DNA of 64,000 nucleotides from Xylona heveae TC161 (GCF_001619985.1 NW_017264194.1:1855511-1919510), one strand, 5' to 3'; positions 1 to 12,551 are shown, counted from the first letter of the stretch. Numbers and translations are program-made. Notes: generated by a model from the letters alone, not told the origin.

Positions 1-3000
1 GAAGCCAAAAGAAACAGCATTGGCGCCATTTTTCATATTAGTGGGTGTGGTTGACCAGGGTACGAGGCACCTCTCTGTTATTTGCGAGGGCCGGAGCTAG
101 CTCGCATCTCAAAAGAAAAGACAGTTGGATATGCGGAAGATGGACCAATGTGAATATTCGCGCTGTATTCTGAATTGAATTGTCGTTATGACCCATCACA
201 GAGAGTGGAGCCTTTGGTCGTTCAACACCACCGGCACAAGCATTACCCAGGAATTTGCGGATAGATTGAGCGCCTTTGCTTCCGTCGTGGGTCCTGCGTG
301 ACTGTTCATCGAGTATCACGATAATCAAGGCTGGTAGTTTGTCTCGTGGGTCAGGGGCTGAAGGCATGAGCTTGAACCAAAGTGTTTAGGGCAGAGCAGT
401 AAACAAGCCATACCCCTGTCGATGCTTCAACGCTACTTCCCATTTTGGACCGCAGTGACCCATGTGCTGGCCCTCGAATTCCTATTTGAGCCTTTTGCGG
501 GGGATCGCAGCCGGCTAGAGTGCGGCCGTGCGAGTTCCGCCGAAGAAGTTATGCGTGTTCGTGGCCAGGGTGCACGGTTGAAGCAGCATACACGAAAGTC
601 ATTGCAGCGAACTACCAGCAAGGACAGACGGGGTTTCCTGAACCTGGGCTGCAGGCACGGGCAATCCACAAGAGAGGCCGCTGGTCGGTAATTCATATCA
701 TGCCTTCGCAGTAAGATGACGCCGCTGTGCTGGACGAATCATACCATGCGTCAGTTATGGATGAACTCAGGTTGATTTCTCGAATCTCGTGTTCTATGCA
801 GATACGTTGCTTGCGCATTGTGATTCTGTCGGCCAGTATGATAATAATAGATTGACATCGTGTTCTTCTCACCGAACAAAGGCCCAACCACAATAACCTG
901 GCCGTCCTCTGCAGCGTATTATGCGGTGCATGTACGTAATTTCCTTGGCAATCTCGACAAAACGGTGCTTGAGACAGGGCTCATCTTGAGAGGAAATATT
1001 CAGCTTGCGTAGCCGGAGCATGGAACTCGGGGTTGATCATCTCCATTTAGCCAATCACTTTGCGGCGTGGTTCGCGGCATCCGACCATTATACTATGGAG
1101 ACGGCCAAAGGCACGTTGTTTTGGTGCGTGGGGTCGTACGCCCGTTGCAGCTTAGGCAAGCCTGACTATGCATCCAGGTCGGCGCCGGTGGAATCAGAAG
1201 GGCTTCAATCAGACTATCCGCTAAACTCAATGGCGGATTAGCTTGCTAGGTACACAGACATGAGCATCTTGTCCCTTTCTCCGAGCTGAGCTCTTCTTGG
1301 CTTGATCCCACTCGAGACAACGACACGGGCGCCAGGAGAGAAAAGTCATTGGTGTCAAATCTGTGAGCAGCTGTCAAAAATACGGGAGATCTTCCTTTGT
1401 CTCTACCCTTGGCCGCAATAAAAGCATGCGAGGGGTGGATAAGTCCCCTGGGGTCCATGTTGTTCGCGTGTTGAACCCGTATGACGTTAGGCCTGTCGGT
1501 AAGGGTTGGCCCGAAGAACCAGAAATAGAAGTCCACTGTACCTTTACTCACGGCAAATTGATCTCAGTTACGTCGTACGGATTACGAGAGGTCTTTGCTT
1601 ATACGGAGTACGGCTCATGGACAGGGTCTTACTTTGTTTTTGATGCTTACTCCATTGGCGTGCAAAATCCTTGTTGACCCTGTCATTTTCACTCAAGACT
1701 CTATGCAGGTATCATTTGCAATTTAGAAAAGAAGCGGGGCGCCAGGCACACAGCAGTTAGGTAGCCTACGTCCAGAGGTCGTAGACACGGAATTGCAAGC
1801 GACCACAGAACAAAGCGTTACCTTGGTGAGCACCAGGAATCCCCTCCCGCCACTTAACTAGCCAGGGCGCTTGCGAATCTAGGTAACTTTCCCCGTCCCA
1901 GGGGCACGATGACCGTAAGGTGAGGCTCACGCTGAGATTGATAATAACATTACCCTGTCCACCAAATGATCGGCTACAGTTGGTTGTGGGCCAGCCACAA
2001 TAATGCCCGATGTGCTGATTTGCTGGAGATCAGCTTTGCCCAGTAATATCGCCCGACCTGGTCTAGTTACGGCGAAGCAGTTATTTACAATCTTGGCAGG
2101 CCGCTTTTGCGCGCTCATGACAATTTATCGCATTACCGGAAAGAGACCAAAAAGAGACGGTGTCATGGCAACATGGCTGCTTGAGGCGGAGACGCAGGCG
2201 GTCAAGATAATGCTGCCTCAAGCCATAACCATCCACGTGAACGTAGTTTGCGATAATCGCATCCGAAAAACCTCGCCGGCTCAAAGGGCTGGGTGTGCTC
2301 TGCTGAAAAGGTAGCTAAGTGTGGCGGATCTAGAGCATGAAAGAGCAGCCTCCACCGGGGCTCTTCAGGTGCTCAAGAATCGCCTGTCTGGTGCGCCACA
2401 AGGCCGGTCGTTCGCTGGCGGAGAGTAACGTGACTCTGAGTCCCGTAAGTCAGTGATGATGATGAAGAAGATGTGGAGACTGAGGGGGAAAACGTCCGAG
2501 CTCTACAGTAGTACGTACAGTTCAACTTTGATTTGGGCCCTTAAATCGGTCTAGTGTCGGTTGTCAGGAACCCGAGACTGGGGTTCCGAGGTTCCCACGC
2601 GATCCAAAATATAGACCGCGCTTGATAGCTCTCGGTCAGCTCCGAGCAACCCTTGGATGGATTCTTCTCTCATTATTAGGGTCCTTGCTCACGAAAAGAG
2701 CTCGCTTGGAGAATCTGAAGGCGGTATGACCTTTTATGCATCGTATGCTTCAAGGTTAGGCTAGCTGATATACGCCCAGCGAGTTGGTGCTGTACAACAG
2801 AAGCCGGGATCTAGTGAGACTTGGGCTGCGGATATCGCGAGATGTTCGAGCAGGAAAAGTTGTCAAGCTTCGCTGTCAGTTTCTTTGCCACCGCAGCTGA
2901 ACTTAGACATTAGCTTTACATTCATCCCTCTGACTACGCTCTCGTTTATTCAGTCTTAAAAATGCCGCTCGGGTTACGGGTTGTCCGCATACTCTAGTAG

Positions 3001-3836
3001 ACAGTACACAAAAGCATCAAGGACCGTATGCAAGTGGCGAGACAGACATGTTTGCCTTCAACTGCACCCCGCAATCAGAAACCTTCAATCAAATCATGAT
3101 GAATTGATGTTATACAGAAAGTGCTATTTAAGTCTGAAAACAAGGATGTCCAAAGTAAAATTTCTGTAAGTCAAACATCGTCGGTGAAAATATAATTGGT
3201 AAATAAGTTAGTGTACGTAAGACAGCATAAATTTGAATGCAATGCATATCCAGCATTACTGAGAGGCCGCCCTACCGCGGCTACTGGCCAGAGACGGATT
3301 GATTGGTTGCCCATGGTCACCTGCGCCGTGACCTACACTCGGTAGGCTCGACATGCCTTTTCTACCGTGAATTTAGAGAAAAGGTTACGATAAGTTTGAA
3401 GCGCCTAATAAATGAATTGCGAGATTGAGAAACCTACAGGCAAGCATTTCAAGAGATTAAGATATATGTTTCCAAGTTCATACATACTGTACGTTTACTC
3501 CAACCAATCTCTATCGACCCTTTTCCCTCTAATGGTTTTCTGCGCCCGCTTCACCGCCCAAACAAAACCCAATTTCTAAGTTAACAAATGATTCTGAAAA
3601 ATTGAAACATCCTTTCAATCCCCCAGAACGACCCAAGTATTCAAGGGACCAGTGCTGATAAGATCCATAGCGGAAATTCCAATTATCATTAGACAGCTTC
3701 AGTCTCTCACAAGATGGGGAGAAAGTCAGTTGATCTCTCCTAAGTTGATGTACCGGAGCGCATGCTGCAAAATGGTTTTCGTTGTACGGTGTTGAATGCA
3801 GTTCTATGGCATTACACACCGGAAGCACGCGGAGAT
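1..3836. other. Left gene-poor stretch, no supportable gene
   Basis: Only short overlapping reading frames (under about 110 codons) occur on both strands and none reads as a recognisable domain. Base composition is not strikingly AT-rich, so it does not look like a heavily RIP-mutated repeat. A short acidic run of codons near 2451-2512 (DDDEED-like) ends quickly at a stop. The 3.3-3.8 kb part would hold the 3' UTR of the EED gene on the minus strand. A decayed gene or a long non-coding transcript cannot be excluded from sequence alone. Confidence 0.5.
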
Positions 3837-5721
3837 TCACCGATTGATCAACTCGCGGCCAAAAAGAGCAATCACCCCATTGTCACCCACCACAACCATC
3901 CACTCTCCGCCGACACTCCATGCGATCTGTCGGGCTGCGAAGCTGACTTTTGGTACCACAATGGAAGAATGTGCCTCAATTACGTTGAAGGGGTCAGAGA
4001 TGTCGTACTTTCGAGCTGCGGCAGCAGGACTGGCAGCAGGGATTGCCGACTGTCCGTCATTGCTACCTGGCACGATGCTACTTGACGTAGTGGATGCTAT
4101 GCTCGTTTCCCGTTGAATGCCAGGCGGTCTTCTGCCTCGCTTTATTGGAAGGCGAAATGGAACATCGCCATTAGGATTATATACTTCGAAGCGCTTCAAA
4201 TCCCAGAAATATACCTTACTATTGGTGTTGCCAATGGACAAGACCGGGTGCATCCCTGGGCTGTCAAAAAATCCGAAGCGCATGTAAAAGAGCTCCGTCT
4301 GAGGCGCTTCAAACTGCAAAAGACGTTGGTATCCTTCTCCAAAGGCGGATTTCGTCTCCCGAAAATCATGACTCGTTGGAGCCGTTTCTGGATTCGGAAA
4401 CGGTTTTCCGGAGGAAAATCCATCAATTTTCCAAAGCACAATTTTCCCCTCTTGGGCAGATTTCGAGAGGATTAAATCATCGAAAAATCGAATACTATCC
4501 TCACCAATCAGACTCTCAACGTGTCGCTTCTCTCCTCGGGGTTTTTGTTACTCACCAATCGACATAGTCAGAATGGATTGCCATTGTAGAGAAATGCGGG
4601 TAGTGTAAGATAGTTGTTTTATCGCTGCCAGCGTTCTTACTAGGCAGCTCCGGTAGGGCCCACTGGTACCGAAATAAGCCTCGAAGGAAATCAAACATCT
4701 TGATGGCGACCTACTAAATTGATTATACAGTCCATTCCTCCAGATACGAGGTAACGTCCGGTATGATGAAACGCCTTCGCTCTATTAATAAGGTGATGTA
4801 TAATGGGAATAAAGCAAAGCGAATCAACTCACAATTGTCAAAACGCCTTCCTTATGTCCCTCGCCCGCACATATTACATTGCAAGGGTTGGATTGGTGAT
4901 TCGAGTCCAAACTCCAGATTCGTATAGAATGGTCCATTGATGCGGAGGCTAGAATTGAAGGGGAAGAAGGGGATACCGCAAGATCTTCAATTTCCTGGCG
5001 GACATGAGTGTCGAGCTATTGAACGGCAAGCCGCCGCAACGAACTTACATTTCCATGGCCTATTAATGTCTTTGCAGAGTTACAAGACGATCGAAGGGAA
5101 TTTATTTTTAACGCAGCAGAGGATCACTTACTTGGACAAGCTGTCCGGTTTTGACATTAATCACTTTGACTTTTGGACTGGTCCCGGCCACGCAGACCAA
5201 AGGCTCCCCTGTCTCAAGATCGCGGCTCCAGACACAGCTGTTGAGGCCAGCATATTGCTAAAAGACAACATGTCAGCAAGAACAAGTGTTTCGAGATGGG
5301 CTAAGCTTACATCTTCGTCTCGAAACCATTGGAGTATTTCCGCCCCCTTTTGTTTTCCAGGCAGGGGACGACAAATGATTGTCTTCGACATTAGCGTTGG
5401 CATAACCACCTACTTCTAGCATAGAACGTAGCTCACCTCACGACCGCCAGTTACAGCAAAAATGGGGTCAATTCCGGGTGCAGTATATGGATAAAATGCT
5501 ACTCCATAAAATGGTGCTGCGGCGCTTGGTCAAAAGGGTTCCCGAAGAAGGAAAAGATCGAATCCTTTGGCTGGGGTTGAGCTTACTTTTAATGTCGGAG
5601 CCTTGACCATTGGGATACAGGTTAGCATTGGATTTGACAAGAGGAGAGCTTGCGGGGATCATGGTACACCTAGCCGGAGAGTAGACCTAAGTTGGGGGAG
5701 GTCCCATTCATTGGGAGACAT
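3837..5721 (-). CDS. eed: EED/ESC-type Polycomb (PRC2) WD40 subunit
   Basis: This is the WD40 scaffold of Polycomb repressive complex 2, which binds H3K27me3 and stimulates the EZH2-type methyltransferase in the nucleus. The gene is split into about eight exons. In order I read FYPYTAPGIDPIFAVTGG, a segment with ICRPLPGKQ and LQWFRDED, VCVAGTSPKVKVINVKTG, IEDLAVSPSSPSILASAS then IRIWSLD, YLVSGGMDCIINL, VDCIRFFDDLILSKS joined across an intron to KIVLWKIDGF, and a last exon (about 3837-4494) with PKVSFAARQIAWSVGGEW. This order and the repeat wording match animal and Neurospora EED. The start at 5721 (MSPNEWDLPQL) is chosen because it joins in phase; a possible 15-base second exon (5587-5601) is uncertain. 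The last exon carries a low-complexity Ser/Pro/Ala insert between repeats. Family identity is strong; exact 5' exon borders are inferred. Confidence 0.88.
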
Positions 5722-7590
5722 TTTGAAAGTGCACCTCTTTATGTCGCCCAAAGAGACTTATCAATTTCAGAATATGAATTATGCCACAGATGTTGGCCTT
5801 CATTTGATCCGGACCGACTGACTTTTCTAAGATTCCATGACACACATCTCCTGATTCTTGGTCTAAGATTAAATCATCCCAGGGTACAGAGACAACCAAA
5901 CCCACGCATACTTTGGATAATTTGCACGTATTTTTCTTGTCATTCAGATAGAATTGTCCATGATCACCCTGCTTTCCCTCTTTATGAGAATGGATTAACG
6001 TGTTGGTTGCAGTCAACAAACTGCTAACAAGGACGCGTTCTGATTGGCGTTGAAGATTCTCGTCTGTACGGAAGGCCATGCGACCTTGTGATGCAGCTCG
6101 CTTGGACAGAAAGATTATCTGCACCAGATTTCTGCCGCCTGCTACGGCACAATGTCACCCAAAACTGTAAATCAAATTTTTACTGTATTCAGGCCATAGT
6201 ACTGCTCTTGCATTGATTGTACAGTTCATGAAAAAGTGTTCTGGGGCATTTTTTGCAATGTAGAACCATCTACGTAGTGAATCCCTCCAAACAACATCTA
6301 AGAGTTGAACCCTCTATCGGAGTACGTCGACCCTACAACGTTAAATCTAGGCGGTGGCAGTATGACGCAACCGACTTGCAACTAGCTACGTCACGAGACG
6401 ACTAAATACAATCTCCAGTTCACCCCGTGTCGGGATTGGGTAATTTGCGGGAGAAGAGGCACTCTTACTCGGACTGGAACTGCCCTTATATATCAAATAT
6501 CAATGCCAGGAATGATCCAACAAACGCCAATTTCTCATATTTCCGGACCAATTTTGGAGAGGCTCACAAGTGTGCGCATGGAGCTGACCACTTTTCTTGT
6601 TCTTCGTACCCGTAGATCGTCGATCTGACAAGAAAGGGAACTCTGTCAACCTTGAAACGGGCCTTGTAATTGGTAGTCGCACTTATGCCGGGTTGGTGCC
6701 CTTTTCCTCAGTCGGATGGTCGTGCAGGTGCCTCCAACCTTTGCGCCCTCGCTCCCCAGTGGATGATCGCCTTCCGCGTAGTATTATTCTTTTTTGTACG
6801 TAGGTGCATTGAGTTACAGCCGTTTTAAGTGGAGCAAGAGTGAGCACCAGGTTCGAGCTTTTGCGAAGGGCCGAGCTCTGCAGTCTCGCTATTGGTTTTG
6901 CTTGGTCACAATTGTTCGGGAGGAACGTCGTAGCTGCGCACGCATACCCACCTTCCTTCAACCCCTTGCCCAATTTCCACTGCTTAGCGGATTTTTTGTC
7001 TGCACATTCAGCTCTCTGCAGTATCAACACTCTACCAGCGAATCGCAAGCTTGCGGTCTTTCCCCCCGAGCAACGGCCCGGTTTCTTAGGGCGGGTGGAA
7101 CGCAATGATATTTCCCAAATCTGATGACTGACTGCCCGCCAACAGCAGCTTTGTCTCACGAGATCGCGATTGAAGTCGAACTTTAACGCTTCTACGGTCT
7201 CATCTGAGCGGGGCTCTTCTGCCCGGATTACTTAGCACCGCTTGACCCGTTCATCCTCTCCTGGCCAGCACTTTTCTATCCATTGTTTGTCAAAAAAACC
7301 CAACTTGCTTAACCTCTTCAGCTAGGGGCATTCGAACCCCACTTCAGAGCTTTGTGTGGAGCAACCTGCAGTATCTGATTCTCGTTTTGTACATACTACT
7401 GTACTCCACGAAGGAAGTCAACCAGCTCAGAATCTGCTGCACAACTTTCAGCGATTGCAACATCTTCTTCCTTGTGAAGACAGTCTGAAATCTAGTCTCA
7501 ACCTCAACAGCTCCATTTCGCCCACACAGGAGCCAGACGAAGCGTTTTCTGAGAAATTATACAGAGTACCGGGGCTTCAATCACGATAAA
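5722..7590. other. Divergent intergenic region between EED and the PAS gene
   Basis: About 1.9 kb between two divergently transcribed genes. It must hold both promoters and 5' UTRs. Several frames near 6680-7160 overlap on both strands but read as unrelated low-value peptides with no domain, so I do not call a gene. No repeat or RNA gene was seen. Confidence 0.5.
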
Positions 7591-9452
7591 ATGGAGTCGA
7601 CTTTTATCACTATCCATGGTAATTTTCCGTCAACCTTTTGCTTTGCTGTTCCCCCGTCACTGACTTGTTGCCTTTCTTTCAAGATCTTTCTCGCGATGCA
7701 CGCATCCTTTACGCTTCTGACTCGATCGCGGACATACTCGGTTACTCGCCTCAGGAGGCGACAGGAAAGTCTTGCTGGGAATACTTCCACCCTGAGGAGA
7801 TACCTTTTGCAAGGGAGGTTCACGGGCGAGGAGTAAAGCTTGACAAGGCCGCTGTCTTGGCCTATTGCCAGATCAAGAATAAAGATGGACAGTGGGTAGG
7901 ATGTGAATGCTGTTTTACCATTGCGTATGATGTCCTGGTGGCTTGCACAAGCATATATCGCCACGGAGCGAAGAGTGAAAGTAAGTTTATGATATGGCGC
8001 CCCAAAATCTCGCTCTGAGAAGGAGTTTCGATGAATCCACTGATGTTGCAAGCGTCATACTAAAACCACTCATTAGAGCGAGCTGTAGAGGCTCCTATCA
8101 TCAGGCGCATGTTCTCATCTTCTCCGAAAGATCCTCGCTATCATATGCTTACGCATCTGTCTACCAAATTCTCAAAGCAATCAAACACACTGTCTCACGA
8201 GCCTCGCGCTACTTTGTTTTTGAACAGATTCACCCGCACTCTGACTATAATGTATGTCTCTAACGCGGTTGCCAGCGTTTTGGGAATATCCGCGGAAGAA
8301 ATGCGGGGGAAAAGCTTTTATTATTGTATACAAGAACGCTGCTTGCGCGAGGCAATTAAATGCTTGGAAAGTGCCAAAGCAAATGACTCGATCGCATATC
8401 TTCGTTTCTGGTTTAGAGACCCTCGCGAGGAAACACATGCGGATGACGACACGAGCATGGAAGAAACATCCAGCAATCAAAGTAGCGAGGACGAAGAAGG
8501 TGGTGTCCACCTGGAAGACCATCTCAATGGTGGCGAAAGAAGGCGACCACCATATCCTGCCACTTTGGGACGACGCGACCTAGGATCGTCTAGCGACAGC
8601 ACAGAAGCAGGCAGCCGTATAAGCAGCACAAGTACCTCGGTGCAGTCCCATTCCCTGTCATCGGGAAATAGCACAGATCTAGAAGGCGCCTCTGGAGCTA
8701 CCGTCTTCGATCAGACAGGAGTTCCACAGTCATCTACCTCCTCTCTGCCTGCTTCCTCAGGCGAAACCACCGACTCGAGTGGTCGGCGTGCTGGGGACAT
8801 CGAACTTGAAGCCGTGGTGTCTTGCACTTCTGATGGGTTGGTGGTAATTCTGCGCCGAGCTAGGCCGGCTATTCCTGACCCCGTACGTCCGTCGGCACCT
8901 AACCCCTTCGCCAACGGCCTCTTTGCTTCTCCATGGACTGCCGAGCCTATTTTACCGTCGTACGTTCCGCAGCCGCAGCAAGCCGCGCCCAATATGTTCG
9001 TCCCAGCTTTCGGCCCGAATGCTGTTGATTCCCAAGGTGTCACCCATCATTACGGATCCGCGACCGAAGATCTCATGAACTCGATCAGGGAGATTGCCGT
9101 CTTTGCTTGGGCATTGACTGGTATTAACGGCTGTTTAACTGAATACACTCGCGGTAAACCCACGGGTTTCTCCCAACCGCCTGATGGCTTTCCTGTCTGG
9201 GTTCCCGACCAGACTGCAAGTGAACGGATTCCCGGTTTCTATCCACAATATGCAGACAATACCGCAGGAGGTTACCCACCTACGGCTCCTTACGGAAACA
9301 ATGCAGTAAACAGATGGGCGCATGGTAATCAAGGCAACGTGCAATCAACCTATCCTTTTGGGGTAACAGACCAATCCCAATCCTTCAACCCCACCGGTTC
9401 TGGCTATAGCTATGATTCCGCCAATCAAAGACGGGGTCATCATCCACCCTGA
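7591..9452 (+). CDS. Double PAS-domain signalling protein
   Basis: Three exons: 7591-7618, 7684-7980 and 8077-9452, joined in phase to give a protein of about 566 residues. The N-terminal PAS domain reads RILYASDSIADILGYSPQE then GKSCWEYFHPEE, followed by the PAC-like CYxIKNKDGQWVGCEC part. A second PAS-like unit follows (TIMYVSNAVASVLGISAEE, GKSFYYCI). It lacks the GxNCRFLQ motif of flavin-binding LOV domains, so blue-light sensing of the White Collar type is not supported. The rest is an acidic, Ser/Thr-rich linker (about residues 225-310) and a Pro/Gln/Asn/Tyr-rich tail, with no GATA finger or kinase domain. Such proteins are widespread but poorly studied in filamentous fungi; a sensory or transcription-related role is inferred. 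It faces the cysteine microprotein tail to tail, 149 bases apart. Confidence 0.82.
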
Positions 9453-9601
9453 ACTCGTCCAGGCACTTGAAGTCCTGGGCTCTTTTATTTCCTCAACATA
9501 TGATGACAATGGTCAAACTCAAACAATGATCGCCTCCAGCTCGACTGCAGTACTTGGGTTGAGTGGAGCAGTATCACTCGAGTCGCATATTACGCCATCG
9601 A

Positions 9602-9958
9602 TCAACGGGTGCCAGAACCGCCACACAAATCGCAGTTTACAGAGTAAGATTTGTCAACGCCTCTCCCATGGCATCCAAAGCAAGTAGTTCTTTCCGTAAC
9701 TTCTCCTTCGCCAGCACATCGCCTGCAAGCGAACTCTTCGCCCTCGTCTTCTTGGCCGCGGCATTCGTGGCATTGAACGCTCTGCAACACGGTGCCATAG
9801 CCTTCACATATACCACACTGAGGATGATAGCGGCCGGCGCCATCACAGCGACCGCATACTTGCAAAAGTCAGTGTCTCGCCTTGTGTGATGCAAAGCGAA
9901 TATCAAGCGGGAAGAGAACATCGTAGGGATAGGGTCATGGCTCCTACTTACGAGGCAT
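9602..9958 (-). CDS. Cysteine-rich zinc-motif microprotein (DnaJ zinc-finger-like)
   Basis: A two-exon gene of about 87 residues. Exon 1 (9952-9958) supplies only ATGCCTC; the intron starts GTAAGT, has a CTGAC branch site and ends TTTTGCAAG; exon 2 is 9602-9858. The protein begins MPLCGRCDGAG and contains six CxxC(xG) motifs: CGRCDGAG, CGICEGYG, CHECRG, CRRCAGEG, CFGCHGRG and CDLCGGSG. This spacing is that of the DnaJ/Hsp40 cysteine-rich zinc-binding domain, but there is no J domain or substrate-binding domain. Zinc binding is a safe inference; the role (chaperone helper, thiol-disulfide function or other) is unknown. Opposite-strand frames over this region give a hydrophobic peptide that I take to be a shadow. 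The AAG acceptor is less usual than CAG/TAG, so exon 1 is less certain than exon 2. Confidence 0.72.
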
Positions 9959-10509
9959 TTATAAGTCCGGCCTGATATGTCGAATAGGACTTAGATACAG
10001 CGACAATTTGTGGAAAGTGTATAAATTTGATTTTTTTTTTTTTTTTTGGTTGTCAATATCCCACGTCAAGAGGATCAGTAAATCAGGTTTGGCCGAGAAT
10101 TTGTTACTGAAGACTATGGAAATATATACTCTCCTCGAAAGGGAACAACTTTATTATATTACATTTGCATGTTCTGTATTCCGATATATCATTTGTACTA
10201 CCAGATATCGTGGCTGATATCTATTCGCTACTTAAATTTATATGTCCGGTTGCTATCAGCTTTATCAACCTGTCCAGCGGTGAGGGGCACACAATAGTTC
10301 CACAAGCTGGTAATAATTGACACTGGAATAACGTAATGTCCTTCGTAGCGCCGCAGTGGCCTAGCTTCTCGCGCTCCTCGACGCTTAAAAGAGATTAGCT
10401 CTAGCTCGCAATGCTTGACAGATCTGGCAGCACCATGATATGCATGATGCCTGATAGCAACTCAGCACCCTCCACTAAGCATTATCTAAGATGGCATGGA
10501 GCTCTTTCA
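9959..10509. other. Intergenic region with poly-T tract
   Basis: Holds the promoter of the cysteine microprotein and the 3' flank of the TDA10-like gene. A run of 17 T lies at 10031-10047. Nothing coding was recognised. Confidence 0.5.
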
Positions 10510-11928
10510 TCATAGCAATATTACATCCTGAACCCTTCGCTCCTTGTCTACGATCAGCCTGAGCTGTCTTCCCTGCTCCCCCATGAACACGCCCTTGCGG
10601 AGAGTATCCGTGAACAGCTCGTATGCAGGGTAATCTGGATTTTTTTTTTTAAGAATTTAGTCAGATGTTTTTCGATAGTTGTATAAATCACATTTGACCA
10701 TGCTCATAATCGTGTGCTGTTGACTTACAGCCATCGACAAATTTAATGACTTCTTCGTCCGTCATCCCAACGCCTTTTGATAATCGAAGCGCGGCTTCTT
10801 GCTGAAGCCTCCAGTCATACACGAATCGCGTGTCGGTAGCGTCCCTGGTGTCTAAAGTTAGCAATACGTCCGGAGAGGTGAACTGATAACTTGAGATTTA
10901 CAAATGGATCAGAGCATCTAGCTGACTTAGAGGATCAAAATGTTAGCTTTGGTATATGGCTGAATGTGGTTTATTCGTTTCCAAACTAACTCTGTCAGAT
11001 GGTCGTAATCTTTGAGCCTTTCATTGACAAACTCTAGATTATTAAGTTGATGTTTTCCCAATGTGCCTTGGCCCTCATTTTTGGCCGCTCGACGAACGGC
11101 GTCCTCCCACTTGGCCTTCAGCTCGCTGCTGGGGATTGCGCGAAAAGCAACACACCAGCCTTCGAAAATGATCACTTGCACAGGGTTTTCACCTGCTCTA
11201 TTTACTTGGGCCCAAGTACTCGGATCGGTGCGATCTCCTTGTCCATCAAACGCAGACTTGTCATAGGAAGGGATTTTGGTAAATTTCTGTTCTGCTAGTG
11301 CTTGAAAAGTACTCTGGGCTAGTACAAGATCGTGGGTCCCCGGCTCGCCACGATGTTGGATCAGTGGATTTTGAGGATGGTGACGAGCTAATTCCAGCTG
11401 CTCTTCATGTGGAAGGTAGAAATCATCGATAGATAGAACGACTGTGGGCAGGTTGTATGGAGGGGACCTAAGCGTCGAACATAAAGCAGACACCTTGAAT
11501 TTGCCAATGAATTACACGGTCAGTCAAGATAAATGCTTGATCATTTAAGAGAAACAATGCTGATCTAGGCCAAGCAAAATTTTCTGTTGCAAAAGCAAAC
11601 AGTCCATCATCATGCTTTACATGCAAGAAACATAGCACAAAAAAGACAAATATTGGGACGGGTGCATGACATTGAACGAGGCTGAATTTGGCCGGTTTGC
11701 GAATCGTTGAGAATGAATCAACCGCTGGTCCAGCTATGAGGATCGCAACCCGCTAGCTTTTTTGTATTTACCTACCAAGGTAGTTTTCCCCACTCCTTGA
11801 ATCCCGTTGATACCTACAAAGAATGGTGGGGGATGTTGATCTCCGCCATACTTTCTCTGGTGAAGCTTCAGCCGCTCGAGGATGAAGGGGATGCAGTGGG
11901 GTGATTTGTCATCGACAAAAGGAGACAT
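10510..11928 (-). CDS. TDA10: TDA10-like P-loop kinase (glycerate-kinase-like)
   Basis: A P-loop kinase of the yeast Tda10 / D-glycerate 3-kinase / phosphoribulokinase-uridine kinase superfamily; the substrate is unknown. I resolve five exons: 11776-11928, 10991-11493, 10902-10925, 10729-10844 and 10510-10634, which total 921 bases and stay in phase for 306 residues. The Walker A is GINGIQGVGKTTL, followed by VVLSIDDFYLPHEEQ (Walker B/DDFY signature), RGEPGTHD, VIIFEGWCVAF and, across the 24-base third exon, DQLDALIHLDATDTRFVYDW. The C terminus has FVDGYYPAYELFTDTLRKG and a basic LIVDKERRV tail. Start at MSPFVDDKSPHC fits relatives; an in-frame ATG at 11949 would add seven residues. It shares an 865-base divergent promoter region with FOX2. 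Confidence 0.9.
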
Positions 11929-12432
11929 CAAGATAAGCCTGTGGCGCAAGAGCTAAAGGGTACAGGAAACACTTATTTGTTCGAAATGTGAACAAAGTGT
12001 AAGTTACTTGTAACTCCAATGAGTAATTGCAATTCTGTGTGATGAGTTTGAGAGATCAAACCTGCCTCGGGCGGTGGAACATCGGGACAAGTCCGAATAA
12101 GTCCGAGCTCGTGACGTACAGCTGCCGGTTTGGCCAAGAGATTCATCCATTTACTTTTAGTAGCGACAACCTGAACTCAACCCGTCCAAGCACTAAAAAC
12201 AAAAGTACTGAGAACTTCCAATCCTCCCACCCCTGACACTTGGCCCGGATTGGCGTTCGTTCGGCTTTTACCCCACGTTTTCATGTGACGAATGCTTTGG
12301 CTTTCATTTCATGTCGCCATTACCTCGCATAGACCTTCGTTCGGTTGTTTATGCCTTATGTTACCAACTTACAAAACCTTGCACGTTCAATCTGGTTAAA
12401 AGCCAAATAATTGCCAGCAAGAAAGTGAGAGG

Positions 12433-12458
12433 GAGAGAGAGAGAGAGAGAGAGAGAGA
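12433..12458 (+). repeat. (GA)13 microsatellite
   Basis: Uninterrupted GA dinucleotides within the TDA10-FOX2 promoter region, about 340 bases before the FOX2 start. GA tracts in fungal promoters can affect nucleosome placing; here that is only a possibility. Confidence 0.95.
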
Positions 12459-12551
12459 ACAAAGATCACAAATAAATTACATGCTTATTTATTATTTTCT
12501 ATTGAATAAGGTTTCCCTTGTAAAGACCCTCTCCTTCAATAGCCGGCGCCG

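Noticed and set aside
6683-7159. Frame of 158 codons in the EED-PAS gap
   Set aside because: Overlapped by two other frames on the other strand, no domain and no splice context; most likely promoter or UTR.
9637-9921. Alternative minus-strand frame and a plus-strand hydrophobic frame over the cysteine microprotein
   Set aside because: Neither shows a motif, while the CxxC frame has six regular zinc motifs and a clean splice.
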